Positions 33,674 to 42,543 of a stretch of 64,000 nt of DNA are shown one piece after another. Where the stretch lies: positions 1 through 64,000 of the forward strand of contig NZ_JNCK01000001.1 of assembly GCF_000731955.1 (NCBI RefSeq), given 5' to 3'. The DNA is from Halomonas zincidurans B6. Lineage in GTDB: Bacteria; Pseudomonadota; Gammaproteobacteria; Pseudomonadales; Halomonadaceae. Position numbers and translations under genes: made by a program. Under the pieces are notes generated by a model. That model was not told the origin of the DNA. It did no database searches and was given only the letters and a program-made list of their open reading frames with translations. Each line of letters opens with the position of its first letter. Position 1 is the stretch's first letter.

Positions 33674-34231
33674 ATGGCTAACCAGACGCAGGCACCGGGA
33701 CAGCCAGCCCCGGCGCCGGATAGCGGGCCGGACGAGGAGACGATCCGCCTGGCCACGCAGATCTTCAATGCCGCACGGGAAGGCGAGACCGAGAACTTCC
33801 GTCACTGGCTCGGGCAGGGCCTGCCGCCCAACATGCGCAACCAGAAGGGCGACAGCCTGTTGATGCTGGCCAGCTACCATGGCCACGTCGAGACCACCCG
33901 CGTGCTGCTCGAGCATGGCGCCGACCCGGAACTGCGCAACGACAACGGTCAGAATCCACTGGCGGGCGCTGCGTTCAAGGGCAACCTGGCGATGGTCCGG
34001 TTGCTGCTGGAAAACGGCGCCGCGGTCGACGGCTCGTCACCCGACGGCAAGACCGCGTTGATGTTCGCGGCGATGTTCGACCATGCCGAGATCGTCGCTT
34101 GCCTGCTGGCCAAGGGCGCCGACCGACATGCCCGCGAGAGCAAGGGCATGACCGCCCACGACCTGGCCACGGCGATGGGCGCCAAGGCCACGCCGGCGCA
34201 ATTGGCCCGGCCGGCTGACACCGGTGGGTAG
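33674..34231 (+). CDS. Ankyrin-repeat protein
   Basis: A 185-residue cytosolic protein with about four ankyrin repeats (about residues 45-165): KGDSLLMLASYHGHVETTRV then LLEHGADPELRNDNGQNPL, AAFKGNLAMVRLLLENGAAV and ALMFAAMFDHAEIVACLLAK. The N-terminus is Pro/Ala/Gln-rich. ATG at 33674 has AAGGAGGGA; an in-frame ATG at 33644 lacks one. No signal peptide. The binding partner is unknown; small bacterial ankyrin proteins often act as chaperones or inhibitors of nearby enzymes. Confidence 0.88.
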   Translation: MANQTQAPGQPAPAPDSGPDEETIRLATQIFNAAREGETENFRHWLGQGLPPNMRNQKGDSLLMLASYHGHVETTRVLLEHGADPELRNDNGQNPLAGAAFKGNLAMVRLLLENGAAVDGSSPDGKTALMFAAMFDHAEIVACLLAKGADRHARESKGMTAHDLATAMGAKATPAQLARPADTGG

Positions 34232-34237
34232 CGTGCG

Positions 34238-34834
34238 CTAGCCCGGATCGAGCGCGCCGGGTTCGTCGACGTCCTTGATGACGCCCGGGTCGGCGGTGGC
34301 GATCTCGACGCAGGCCGCCGGGTTGTCGAGCAGGATATGATGCGCGCCGCCGTCGCCGTCCAGTTGGCACAGCGCCGGCCAGAATTGCCGCCCGAAGACG
34401 ACCGGATGGCCGCCTTCGCCCTGGAAGGTCGGACGCACGATCAGCGCTTCGCCGGCCCGCAGGGCCAGCGCCGCGAAGGTGGCGTCGCGCACCCACGGCA
34501 TGTCGCCGAGCATCACCGCCACGGCCCGGCCCCGGCTCTCCCGCAGCAGCGCACACATGCCGAAGGCCAGGCTGGCGCCCATGCCGCGCCGAGCGTCGGG
34601 ATTGACGAGCGTGACGATGTCGTCCGGTATGCCCAGCCTGACGGCATCGTCATCGCCACCGATGACCACGTGAATGTCGTGAAAATGCGGACGCAGCGTG
34701 GCCAGCGTGGCGGCGAGCAACGTGCCGCGGCCGGGCAGTTCGGCGAGGCGCTTGTCGCTGCCGAAGCGCCGCGACTGACCGGCGGCGAGCACCAGCGCGG
34801 CAATGCTGTCAGAGGGTGTCGCGTGCTCGGCCAT
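34238..34834 (-). CDS. MocA-like molybdenum cofactor nucleotidyltransferase
   Basis: A 198-residue NTP transferase resembling MocA (CTP:molybdopterin cytidylyltransferase) and related proteins. The N-terminal nucleotide loop is IAALVLAAGQSRRFGSDKRL, followed by NPDARRGMGASLAFGM and the metal motif VAVMLGDMPWV; the C-terminus has GEGGHPVVFGRQFWPAL, then GAHHILLDNPA. It would load CMP onto molybdopterin for xanthine-dehydrogenase-type enzymes; none is seen in the window. Its ATG overlaps the stop of a short upstream frame. Confidence 0.85.
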   Translation of the reverse strand: MAEHATPSDSIAALVLAAGQSRRFGSDKRLAELPGRGTLLAATLATLRPHFHDIHVVIGGDDDAVRLGIPDDIVTLVNPDARRGMGASLAFGMCALLRESRGRAVAVMLGDMPWVRDATFAALALRAGEALIVRPTFQGEGGHPVVFGRQFWPALCQLDGDGGAHHILLDNPAACVEIATADPGVIKDVDEPGALDPG

Positions 34835-35007
34835 TAACAGTGGACTCTCATCACGTCGGCGATCGTGGCCCGGTCATCGGCGCTCTTGCGCGAGCCCATC
34901 ACGCCGAAATGCCGGCGAAGAACCGTAGGTCGAGACAGCCACGGGGCTTGGTCGCCGCGAGCCCAGTCGAAAGCGTGCGGCAGCACACGAATATCCATGT
35001 CGAGCAT
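34834..35007 (-). CDS. Short ORF upstream of the mocA-like gene, possible XdhC remnant
   Basis: A 57-residue minus-strand frame (MLDMDIRVLPHAFDWARGDQ onward) whose TAA overlaps the ATG of the mocA-like gene by one base, a sign of a former operon. The segment HFGVMGSRKSADDR resembles the GALGSRRTHAKR block of XdhC/CoxI accessory proteins, the usual partners of MocA in molybdenum hydroxylase maturation. It is far shorter than XdhC (about 250-380 residues), so it is at best a fragment. A longer version starting at 35091 is possible. The rest of this 352-bp gap (35008-35186) shows nothing else I recognise. Confidence 0.35.
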   Translation of the reverse strand: MLDMDIRVLPHAFDWARGDQAPWLSRPTVLRRHFGVMGSRKSADDRATIADVMRVHC

Positions 35008-35186
35008 CGCAGCGTCCGTTATCGGTTGGCCGCCTGGAAGCGGCTGGCGAGGGTAGCCCTTACTATGGTTCGAAGGCGCGTGTCGTGCCAACTCATTCTT
35101 CTTTCAATGCTCCACCAAGGTCGTCTTGCCGCCCCGGCCGGCAGCGACGAGGCTGAGTCGATACCGACAATAACGCCGAGGCTCGC

Positions 35187-36590
<1,404 letters not shown>

Positions 36591-36591
36591 G

Positions 36592-36691
36592 TCCGAAAGA
36601 ACGGATGCCATCCGAATATTCGGACAGTAGCGGGGCGCCCTTCCCGCGCTTGCTTTTCGCGCTGGTACGTCGGTGCGTCCGATAAACCGGA
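36592..36691. promoter_or_regulatory. Three TCCG-N6-CGGA sites (putative activator binding sites)
   Basis: TCCGAAAGAACGGA (36592-36605), the perfect palindrome TCCGAATATTCGGA (36611-36624), and TCCGATAAACCGGA (36678-36691, within 7-bp arms GCGTCCG/CGGACGC). Centres are 19 and 67 bp apart. The group lies 36-135 bp before a sigma-54 promoter and after the PAS-sigma54 gene, the position expected for its enhancer. Confidence 0.72.
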
Positions 36692-36726
36692 CGCTTGTCG
36701 CCGCCGCGCGCCCCGGCAGCCATCAT

Positions 36727-36741
36727 CGGCACTTTCTTGGC
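36727..36741 (+). promoter_or_regulatory. Sigma-54 promoter of the dctPQM operon
   Basis: CGGCACTTTCTTGGC keeps the required GG-N10-GC (GG 36728-36729, GC 36740-36741) with three mismatches to TGGCACG-N4-TTGC. A long A/T-rich stretch follows before the dctP ribosome site. Confidence 0.62.
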
Positions 36742-36858
36742 GTAAAAGACAATAGTTAAATAATTGATATTTATAGCATTATTGCAGGATGGCCGCTGAG
36801 TTGCTTCGTCAATTCACCCGGATACGCGGGGACAACAATAATGTCAAGGAGACGCATC

Positions 36859-37953
36859 ATGCCAAGCGCTATTTTCACCCATTCGCTGCTTGCCTCGGCG
36901 GTCGGCCTGGCCATTGCCGCCAGCCTCAATGCCCCGGCCCGTGCCGAAGGTCCCAAGCGGCTCGATGTGGCAAGCACCTTCTCGACCCAGAACTTTCTCG
37001 GCGCCGGTGCCGAGCGCCTGTCAAAGGAGCTCGAGACCGCCACCGGCGGCGCCGTGTCGCTGCGCGTCTACGACCCGGGCGATCTGGTACCGGCCTTCGA
37101 GGTCTTCAACTCGGTCTCCTCGGGTGCGGTCCAGGCCGGCTGGGACTGGATCGGCTACTGGGCCGGCACGGTGCCTGTCACCAACCTCTACGGCGCCTTG
37201 CCGTTCGGCCCGTCGCCGGAGGCCTTCATGTCGTGGATGTGGGCCGGCGAGGGCACCGAGCTCTTGCAGAAGGCCTACGATCCCTACGGCGTGAAGGTGT
37301 TGCCGTGCTTCATCTCGCCGCAGGAAACCGGCGGCTGGTACAACAAGGAGATCAATTCGCCGGCGGATTTCGACGGTTTGTCGATGCGCATCTCGGGGCT
37401 CGGCGCCAAGGTGCTCAACAAGCTCGGCGCCTCGACCCAGCTGGTGCCGGGCGGCGAGATCTATCTGGCATTGGAGCGCGGGCGCGTCGACGCCACCGAG
37501 TTCTCGGTGCCCCAGGTCGACGCGGCGATGGGCTTCGACGAGGTCGCCGAGTACTACTACTTCCCGGGTTGGCATCAGAGCGCCAGCTGGTTCTCGCTGC
37601 TTATCAACCAGAGTGTCTGGGATGAGTACAGCGACGCGCGCAAGGCGCAGTTCGAGACCGCCTGCCGGGCGACCCTGCAGTGGTCGATGGCCGAGGCGCC
37701 GCCCGAGCAGATGCGCACCATCCGCAAGCTTGAAGAGAAGGGCGTCAAGGTCAAGCGCTTCCCCGACGAGGTGATCAACGCGCTGCAGGATGCCTGGGTC
37801 GAGGTGCGTCAGGAGGAGATGGCCAATAATCCGGCCTTCAAGGAAGCCTACGAGTCGCTGATGAAGCACGTCGGCTTGATCGACGAGTGGTACAAACTGC
37901 AGGCGCTGCCCGCCCCCAAGCCGATTCAGGACAGCGGCCAGGAGGATAGCTGA
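36859..37953 (+). CDS. dctP: TRAP transporter substrate-binding protein (DctP family)
   Basis: A 364-residue periplasmic binding protein. ATG at 36859 has AAGGAG upstream; an ATG at 36841 is also in frame. Signal peptide about residues 1-29 (FTHSLLASAVGLAIAASLNA then PARA). The region MRISGLGAKVLNKLG, then LVPGGEIYLALERGRVDATE and AEYYYFPGWHQSASWFSLLI, resembles the alpha-keto acid binding TakP group within the DctP family, including the Arg of the carboxylate-binding site. So an alpha-keto or 2-oxo acid is the best guess. First gene of dctPQM under the sigma-54 promoter. Confidence 0.93.
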   Translation: MPSAIFTHSLLASAVGLAIAASLNAPARAEGPKRLDVASTFSTQNFLGAGAERLSKELETATGGAVSLRVYDPGDLVPAFEVFNSVSSGAVQAGWDWIGYWAGTVPVTNLYGALPFGPSPEAFMSWMWAGEGTELLQKAYDPYGVKVLPCFISPQETGGWYNKEINSPADFDGLSMRISGLGAKVLNKLGASTQLVPGGEIYLALERGRVDATEFSVPQVDAAMGFDEVAEYYYFPGWHQSASWFSLLINQSVWDEYSDARKAQFETACRATLQWSMAEAPPEQMRTIRKLEEKGVKVKRFPDEVINALQDAWVEVRQEEMANNPAFKEAYESLMKHVGLIDEWYKLQALPAPKPIQDSGQEDS

Positions 37954-38588
37954 TGCCACGCGCCTCCCTTGCGCCCTGGCGCGAGCGTGGCGGTGCGGTG
38001 TGTGACGGTCTGGCCCGGCCCCTGGTCGGGCTCGGGCTGTGGGTCGGCCGCGTTACCAGCTGGCTGGTGCTGCTGGTGATGCTGGCCGTGCTCATCACCG
38101 TGACGCTCAACGCGCTGGGCATCAATCAGATCGCCGCCTGGCAGAATGACGTGCTGTTGTTCGGCCAGGCGCTGACCATCAACAGCGTCACCGAACTGCA
38201 GTGGCATCTGTTCGGCATTCTGACCCTGTTCGGCGGCACCTACGCGCTGCATCACGACAGTCACGTGCGCGTCGACCTGATCTACCAGAAACTCTCGCCG
38301 CGGGGTCGCGCGATCGTCGACATCCTGGGCCACGTGGTCTTTCTGATTCCGTTCTGCCTGCTGGTGGCCTGGCTCTCCCGGCACTTCGTGATGATGTCCT
38401 ACGTTTCCGGCGAACAGTCCAACTACGGCGGGCTCACCGATCGTTACCTGATCAAGGCGATGTTGCCGATCGGCCTGGTGTTTCTGGCGCTCGGCGCGCT
38501 GGGCCAGGTCCTGCACAACCTGGCGGGGCTGTTCGATCCGGCCCGCCTGGCGCCCGCCGCCGACGCCAAGGAGGCGCTGCATGGCTGA
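37953..38588 (+). CDS. dctQ: TRAP transporter small permease (DctQ)
   Basis: A 211-residue membrane protein with four transmembrane helices (about residues 28-52, 75-95, 120-140, 165-185), including VTSWLVLLVMLAVLITVTLN and HVVFLIPFCLLVAWLSRHFV. DctQ-type motifs such as TLFGGTYALHHDSHVRVDLI are present. It overlaps dctP by 1 bp and dctM by 8 bp, a tight operon. Partner of DctM in the inner-membrane complex. Confidence 0.92.
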   Translation: MPRASLAPWRERGGAVCDGLARPLVGLGLWVGRVTSWLVLLVMLAVLITVTLNALGINQIAAWQNDVLLFGQALTINSVTELQWHLFGILTLFGGTYALHHDSHVRVDLIYQKLSPRGRAIVDILGHVVFLIPFCLLVAWLSRHFVMMSYVSGEQSNYGGLTDRYLIKAMLPIGLVFLALGALGQVLHNLAGLFDPARLAPAADAKEALHG

Positions 38589-39936
38589 GTTCCTGTCGGA
38601 ATACGCGCTGGCCCTGACGATGATCGTCACCCTGCTGATAGGCATCTTCAGCGGTTATCCGGTGGCCTTCCTGCTCGGCGGACTGGGCATCGTCTTCGCC
38701 TTCATCGGCGGCATTCCGATTCCGTTTCTGGGTACCGTCGGCTCGCGGATCTTCGGCGGGGTGATCGAGAACTGGTTGATGATCGCCATCCCGCTGTTCG
38801 TGTTCATGGGCTTGATGCTCGAGCGTTCGGGGGTCGCCAAGCGCCTGCTGTTGACTCTGCAACGGCTGTTCGGCCGCACCCACGGCGGGTTGGCGGTGTC
38901 GGTGGCGTTGCTCGGCGTGGTGATGGCGGCGAGCACCGGGATCATCGGCGCCTCGGTGGTGATGCTGGGCCTGCTGGCGCTGCCGGTGATGCTCAAGCAG
39001 GGCTACCGAGCCGAGATGGCCTGCGGGGTGATCGCCGCCTCGGGCACGCTGGGCATCCTGATCCCGCCGTCGATCATGCTGGTGCTGATGGGGTCGATCC
39101 TGCAGGTCTCGGTGGGCGCGCTGTTCAAGGCGGCGCTGCTGCCCGGGCTGCTGCTCGGCGTGCTGTACATCGGCTATCTGCTGATCACCGCGCGGCTCAA
39201 GCCCGAGTGGGCGCCACTCGCCGATCCCCATGCCTTCGACGTCGACACCACGCCGCTGCCGATCGCTCTGTTGCGCGACCTGCTGGGGCCGGTGGTACTG
39301 ATCGTCGCGGTGCTCGGTTCGATCATGGCGGGCATCGCCACGCCCACCGAGGCCGCAGCGATCGGTGCCGCGGGCAGCCTGCTGCTGGCGCTGGCGATGC
39401 GCAGCCTGGATTTCGCGACGTTGCGCAATGCCGTGCGCGACACCTCGCGGACCTCGGCGATGATCCTGTTCGTGGTCATCGGCGCGACCGGCTTCTCGGT
39501 GGTCTTCAAGCGTCTGGGCGGCGACTACATGATCGAGGAGCTGATCACCGGCACCGGCTTCGGTCCCTACGGCCTGCTGCTGTTGATCATGGGCCTGATC
39601 TTCGTGCTGGGGTTCTTCCTCGAGTGGATCGAGATCAGCTTCGTGGTACTGCCGCTGGTGGCCCCGGTGGTCGAGGCGCTCGACTTCGGCTATGGGCTGT
39701 CCGGGCAGGCGCTGCTGATCTGGTTCGCCATTCTCGTGGCGATCAACCTGCAGACCAGCTTTCTGACCCCGCCGTTCGGCTATGCGCTGTTCTACCTCAA
39801 GGGCATCACCGAGGGACGGATCGGCATCGGTACCATCTACCGCTCGATCATTCCCTTCGTGCTGCTGCAGCTGACCGGGCTGATTCTGTGCATGGTGTTT
39901 CCGGCGCTGGTGTTGTGGCTGCCCGGACTGCTCTGA
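38581..39936 (+). CDS. dctM: TRAP transporter large permease (DctM)
   Basis: A 451-residue permease of the Na+- or H+-coupled TRAP type with about 11-12 helices. The DctM signature includes VVMAASTGIIGASVVMLGLL, the GTLGILIPPSIMLVLMGSIL re-entrant region, and the C-terminal LQTSFLTPPFGYALFYLKGI. It moves the substrate delivered by DctP. The high density of hydrophobic residues fits and no frameshift is seen. Last transporter gene of the operon; the SDR-like gene follows after 37 bp. Confidence 0.94.
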   Translation: MAEFLSEYALALTMIVTLLIGIFSGYPVAFLLGGLGIVFAFIGGIPIPFLGTVGSRIFGGVIENWLMIAIPLFVFMGLMLERSGVAKRLLLTLQRLFGRTHGGLAVSVALLGVVMAASTGIIGASVVMLGLLALPVMLKQGYRAEMACGVIAASGTLGILIPPSIMLVLMGSILQVSVGALFKAALLPGLLLGVLYIGYLLITARLKPEWAPLADPHAFDVDTTPLPIALLRDLLGPVVLIVAVLGSIMAGIATPTEAAAIGAAGSLLLALAMRSLDFATLRNAVRDTSRTSAMILFVVIGATGFSVVFKRLGGDYMIEELITGTGFGPYGLLLLIMGLIFVLGFFLEWIEISFVVLPLVAPVVEALDFGYGLSGQALLIWFAILVAINLQTSFLTPPFGYALFYLKGITEGRIGIGTIYRSIIPFVLLQLTGLILCMVFPALVLWLPGLL

Positions 39937-39973
39937 CACCGGATGTCCTGATCAAACTGGGGAGGATGCGTGG

Positions 39974-40555
39974 ATGCGCAAACGCGTGCTGATCGCCGGC
40001 GGCGGCGAGCTGATCGAGGCGTTGGCGCGGGCCTTCCTGGAAGAGGGCGCGAGCGTCGCGTTGCTGACCCCGGATGCCGCCAGCCTCGAGCACGTGCTGG
40101 ACGGCCTGGGTGGCGAGCGCCATGATCGCTTCGGGCGGGTCGCCGGCGACGGTGCGCTGGATGCGCTGCTCGGGCGGCTGGAGCGGCTCGACGTGCTGGT
40201 CTGCGCGCCACCGGCACTGCCACGCAGCGTGGCGTTGGCGCAGCGCCTGGACGAACAGGTGGCCGGGCCGTCGAGCCTGTTGCAGGTCGCCCGCGCCTGG
40301 ATGCACAGCCGCGGCGGTGGGCGCCTGGTGGCGGTCGCCCCGGAAGGCGACAGTCAGGCGGCGAGCATGGTGCGCGAGGCGCTGGCCGCGCTGGTGCGCC
40401 GGCTGGCCGAGGCCAGCGGGCCGGGCATACGCATCAACCTGCTCTGCCCGCAGGGCGCGTCGAGCGCCTCGGTGGCCGACTGCGCGCGGTTTCTCGCCGG
40501 CGGCGCCGGTCGCGCGCTCAATGGCCAGGTGTTGACGCTGACCCTGCCGCCCTGA
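39974..40555 (+). CDS. Short SDR-like protein lacking the catalytic Tyr-Lys pair
   Basis: A 193-residue Rossmann-fold protein of the SDR superfamily: RVLIAGGGELIEALARAFLE at the N-terminus (glycine-rich loop), then DVLVCAPPALPRSVALAQRL and the C-terminal INLLCPQGASSASVADCARF then LAGGAGRALNGQVLTLTLPP. The usual YxxxK is missing; that region reads MVREALAALVRRL. It is short for the family (about 250). It may be an atypical or non-enzymatic SDR. Located 37 bp after dctM, same strand, so likely transcribed with the transporter. Confidence 0.7.
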   Translation: MRKRVLIAGGGELIEALARAFLEEGASVALLTPDAASLEHVLDGLGGERHDRFGRVAGDGALDALLGRLERLDVLVCAPPALPRSVALAQRLDEQVAGPSSLLQVARAWMHSRGGGRLVAVAPEGDSQAASMVREALAALVRRLAEASGPGIRINLLCPQGASSASVADCARFLAGGAGRALNGQVLTLTLPP

Positions 40556-40562
40556 CGCGCGG

Positions 40563-41210
40563 TCAATTGCGTGCGCTCACTCCCTGCAAGAACACCGCCA
40601 CGCAGTGGCGCGCCCGCGCGTCGCACGCCTCGGCGGAGGGCGCGATCTTGCGCCCGAGCAGGGCGTCGATGTGCCATTCGCCGAGCAGCATGCCCATGAA
40701 CATGCCGGCCGCCTCGCGCGGGTCGTCGATGGTCAATCGGCCGTGGTCGACCTGCTCGGCGAGGTAGGTGGCGAGCTCCTGGCGGATACGGTCGGGGCCG
40801 CGACTCAGGAACATCTCGCCGAGTTCGGGCACTCGCTCGGCCTCGAAGGCCAGCCCGCGCTTGAGCCGGATGACCCCGGGATCGAAGATCAGCTCGAGCA
40901 TGCGCCGGCCCAGTTCGTAAAGTACCTGCTCGGGCACCGTGGCTTCGCGCCGGCCTTCCTCGAGCACCGCCCAGGCGGTGGCGATGTGGCGCTCCATGGC
41001 GGCGACGAACAACCCCTCCTTGTTGCCGAACTGCTTGTACAGCGTGGCCAGCGAGCCGCCGGCGCGGGCCACCACATCGTTGACGCTGGCGCCGGCGTAG
41101 CCCTGTTCGAGAAATACGTCGCGGGCCGCGTCGAGCAGCCGCTCGCGGCGCGCGACGCCACGCGGGGTCAGGGCTGCATCGGGCTTGTCGAACGGGGCTG
41201 GCCGGGTCAT
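40563..41210 (-). CDS. TetR-family regulator of the divergent efflux pump
   Basis: A 215-residue TetR repressor. The N-terminal HTH is RERLLDAARDVFLEQGYAGA then SVNDVVARAGGSLATLYKQF, with the ligand-binding part resembling AcrR-type regulators (C-terminal TetR_C). ATG at 41210 has AAGGAGCGCC; the in-frame extension upstream to 41267 has none. It is divergent from emrAB, with a palindromic operator between at 41313-41332, so it probably represses the pump and itself. Confidence 0.9.
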   Translation of the reverse strand: MTRPAPFDKPDAALTPRGVARRERLLDAARDVFLEQGYAGASVNDVVARAGGSLATLYKQFGNKEGLFVAAMERHIATAWAVLEEGRREATVPEQVLYELGRRMLELIFDPGVIRLKRGLAFEAERVPELGEMFLSRGPDRIRQELATYLAEQVDHGRLTIDDPREAAGMFMGMLLGEWHIDALLGRKIAPSAEACDARARHCVAVFLQGVSARN

Positions 41211-41312
41211 GGCGCTCCTTGGTCGTCTTGGCTCATCGCGTGGGCGGGCGCACCTGCCCGATCGCACCCATTGTAAGGATTGCGGCCGTGAAGGCGATCT
41301 TGCTGGTCATGT

Positions 41313-41332
41313 AGTGTAGCATTCATTACACT
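41313..41332. promoter_or_regulatory. Putative TetR operator
   Basis: AGTGTAGCATTCATTACACT: 6-bp perfect arms AGTGTA/TACACT around 8 bases, between the divergent tetR and emrA genes. Confidence 0.6.
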
Positions 41333-41424
41333 GCGAGCCCTGGTTCGTTGTCCACTCGCTTGAGTGGTGGCGAAAGGCCTGACAGCAGCTTCAAGGCAAC
41401 AGCTACAGCTTCAAGGAGGGGCGC

Positions 41425-42543
41425 ATGAAGGCGGGTGGCACATTGAGCGGCAAGAAGCTCGTGGCGGTGCTGGTGGCGATCGTCGCACTGGCGGCGCTGG
41501 CCTGGTGGGCCATCGGCTGGTGGCAGACCGGGCGCTTCCTGGAGGAGACCGACAACGCCTACGTGCGCACCGACAACGTCGCGCTGCGCGCCGAACTCTC
41601 GGCGCGTATCGCCGAGGTGATGGTGGACGACAACCAGCGAGTCGAGAAGGGCGATCTGCTGGTGCGCCTCGACGACGCCAGCTATCGCGATCGGCTCGCC
41701 CAGGCCGAGGCCCAGCAGGCGGTCGCGGCGGCGTCGCTCACCCAGGCGAAGCGCCAGTACGAGCTGCAGAAGGCCGCGATCGATCAGGCCCAGGCGCAGG
41801 TGCGGGCCGCCGAATCCGATGTCGAGCAGGCGCGCCAGCATCTGGCCCGCTCATCCAAGCTTGAGTCCCGCAACTACGCCTCGCAGCAGCAACGCGAGGA
41901 CGATCAGGCCGCGCTGCGAGTCGCCGAAGCGACCCTCGCCGCACGCCGGGCCGCGGTGGTTTACGCACAGCGTCAGCTGGCGGTCGCCGAGTCCAGCATC
42001 GAGAGCGCGAGAGCCAATCGCGACGCCGCGGCCGCCGATCTGGCCTACGCCCGCCATCAGCTTGACAAGACCCGCATCGTCGCCCCGCGCGACGGCGTGG
42101 TCGGCAACATCACCGCCGAGGCCGGCAGCCTGGCGCAACCCTCGCTGACCCTGATGCAACTGGTGCCGATCGAGTCGGCCTATGTCGCCGCCAACTACAA
42201 GGAGACCCAGCTGACGCGGATGCGCGTTGGCCAGAGCGTCGAGCTGCGCGTCGATGCCTACCCGGATATCGCCTTCGAGGGCGTGGTCGACAGCCTGGCG
42301 CCGGCCACCGGTACCGAGTTCAGCCTGCTGCCGCAGGACAACGCCACCGGCAACTTCAACAAGATCGTCCAGCGCGTGCCGGTCAAGATCCGCGTTACCG
42401 GCCCCGCGGAGGCGCTAGGGCGGTTGCGCGCCGGGCTGTCGGTGGTCCCCGAGGTCGACACCCGCGAGCTCGAGCCGCGCGATGACGCCCAGGTTGCCCG
42501 CGCGAGCGCCGAGAAGGGGTCCCGGGAACAGCCCGGATCATGA
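41425..42543 (+). CDS. emrA: HlyD/EmrA-type efflux adaptor
   Basis: A 372-residue membrane fusion protein. Residues 10-32 are a transmembrane anchor (VAVLVAIVALAALAWWAIGW), then biotinyl-like (TDNAYVRTDNVALRAELSAR) and a long coiled-coil hairpin rich in Ala, Gln and Arg (about 90-200). The lipoyl half RIVAPRDGVVGNITAEAGSL and the beta-barrel ETQLTRMRVGQSVELRVDAY follow. It links EmrB to TolC-like channels. AAGGAGGGG ribosome site. ATGA overlap with emrB. Confidence 0.93.
   Translation: MKAGGTLSGKKLVAVLVAIVALAALAWWAIGWWQTGRFLEETDNAYVRTDNVALRAELSARIAEVMVDDNQRVEKGDLLVRLDDASYRDRLAQAEAQQAVAAASLTQAKRQYELQKAAIDQAQAQVRAAESDVEQARQHLARSSKLESRNYASQQQREDDQAALRVAEATLAARRAAVVYAQRQLAVAESSIESARANRDAAAADLAYARHQLDKTRIVAPRDGVVGNITAEAGSLAQPSLTLMQLVPIESAYVAANYKETQLTRMRVGQSVELRVDAYPDIAFEGVVDSLAPATGTEFSLLPQDNATGNFNKIVQRVPVKIRVTGPAEALGRLRAGLSVVPEVDTRELEPRDDAQVARASAEKGSREQPGS

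Noticed and set aside
38452..39939. 495-codon minus-strand frame over dctM, very rich in His, Gln and Arg
   Set aside because: An antisense shadow of the hydrophobic membrane gene; no protein family and no start signals.
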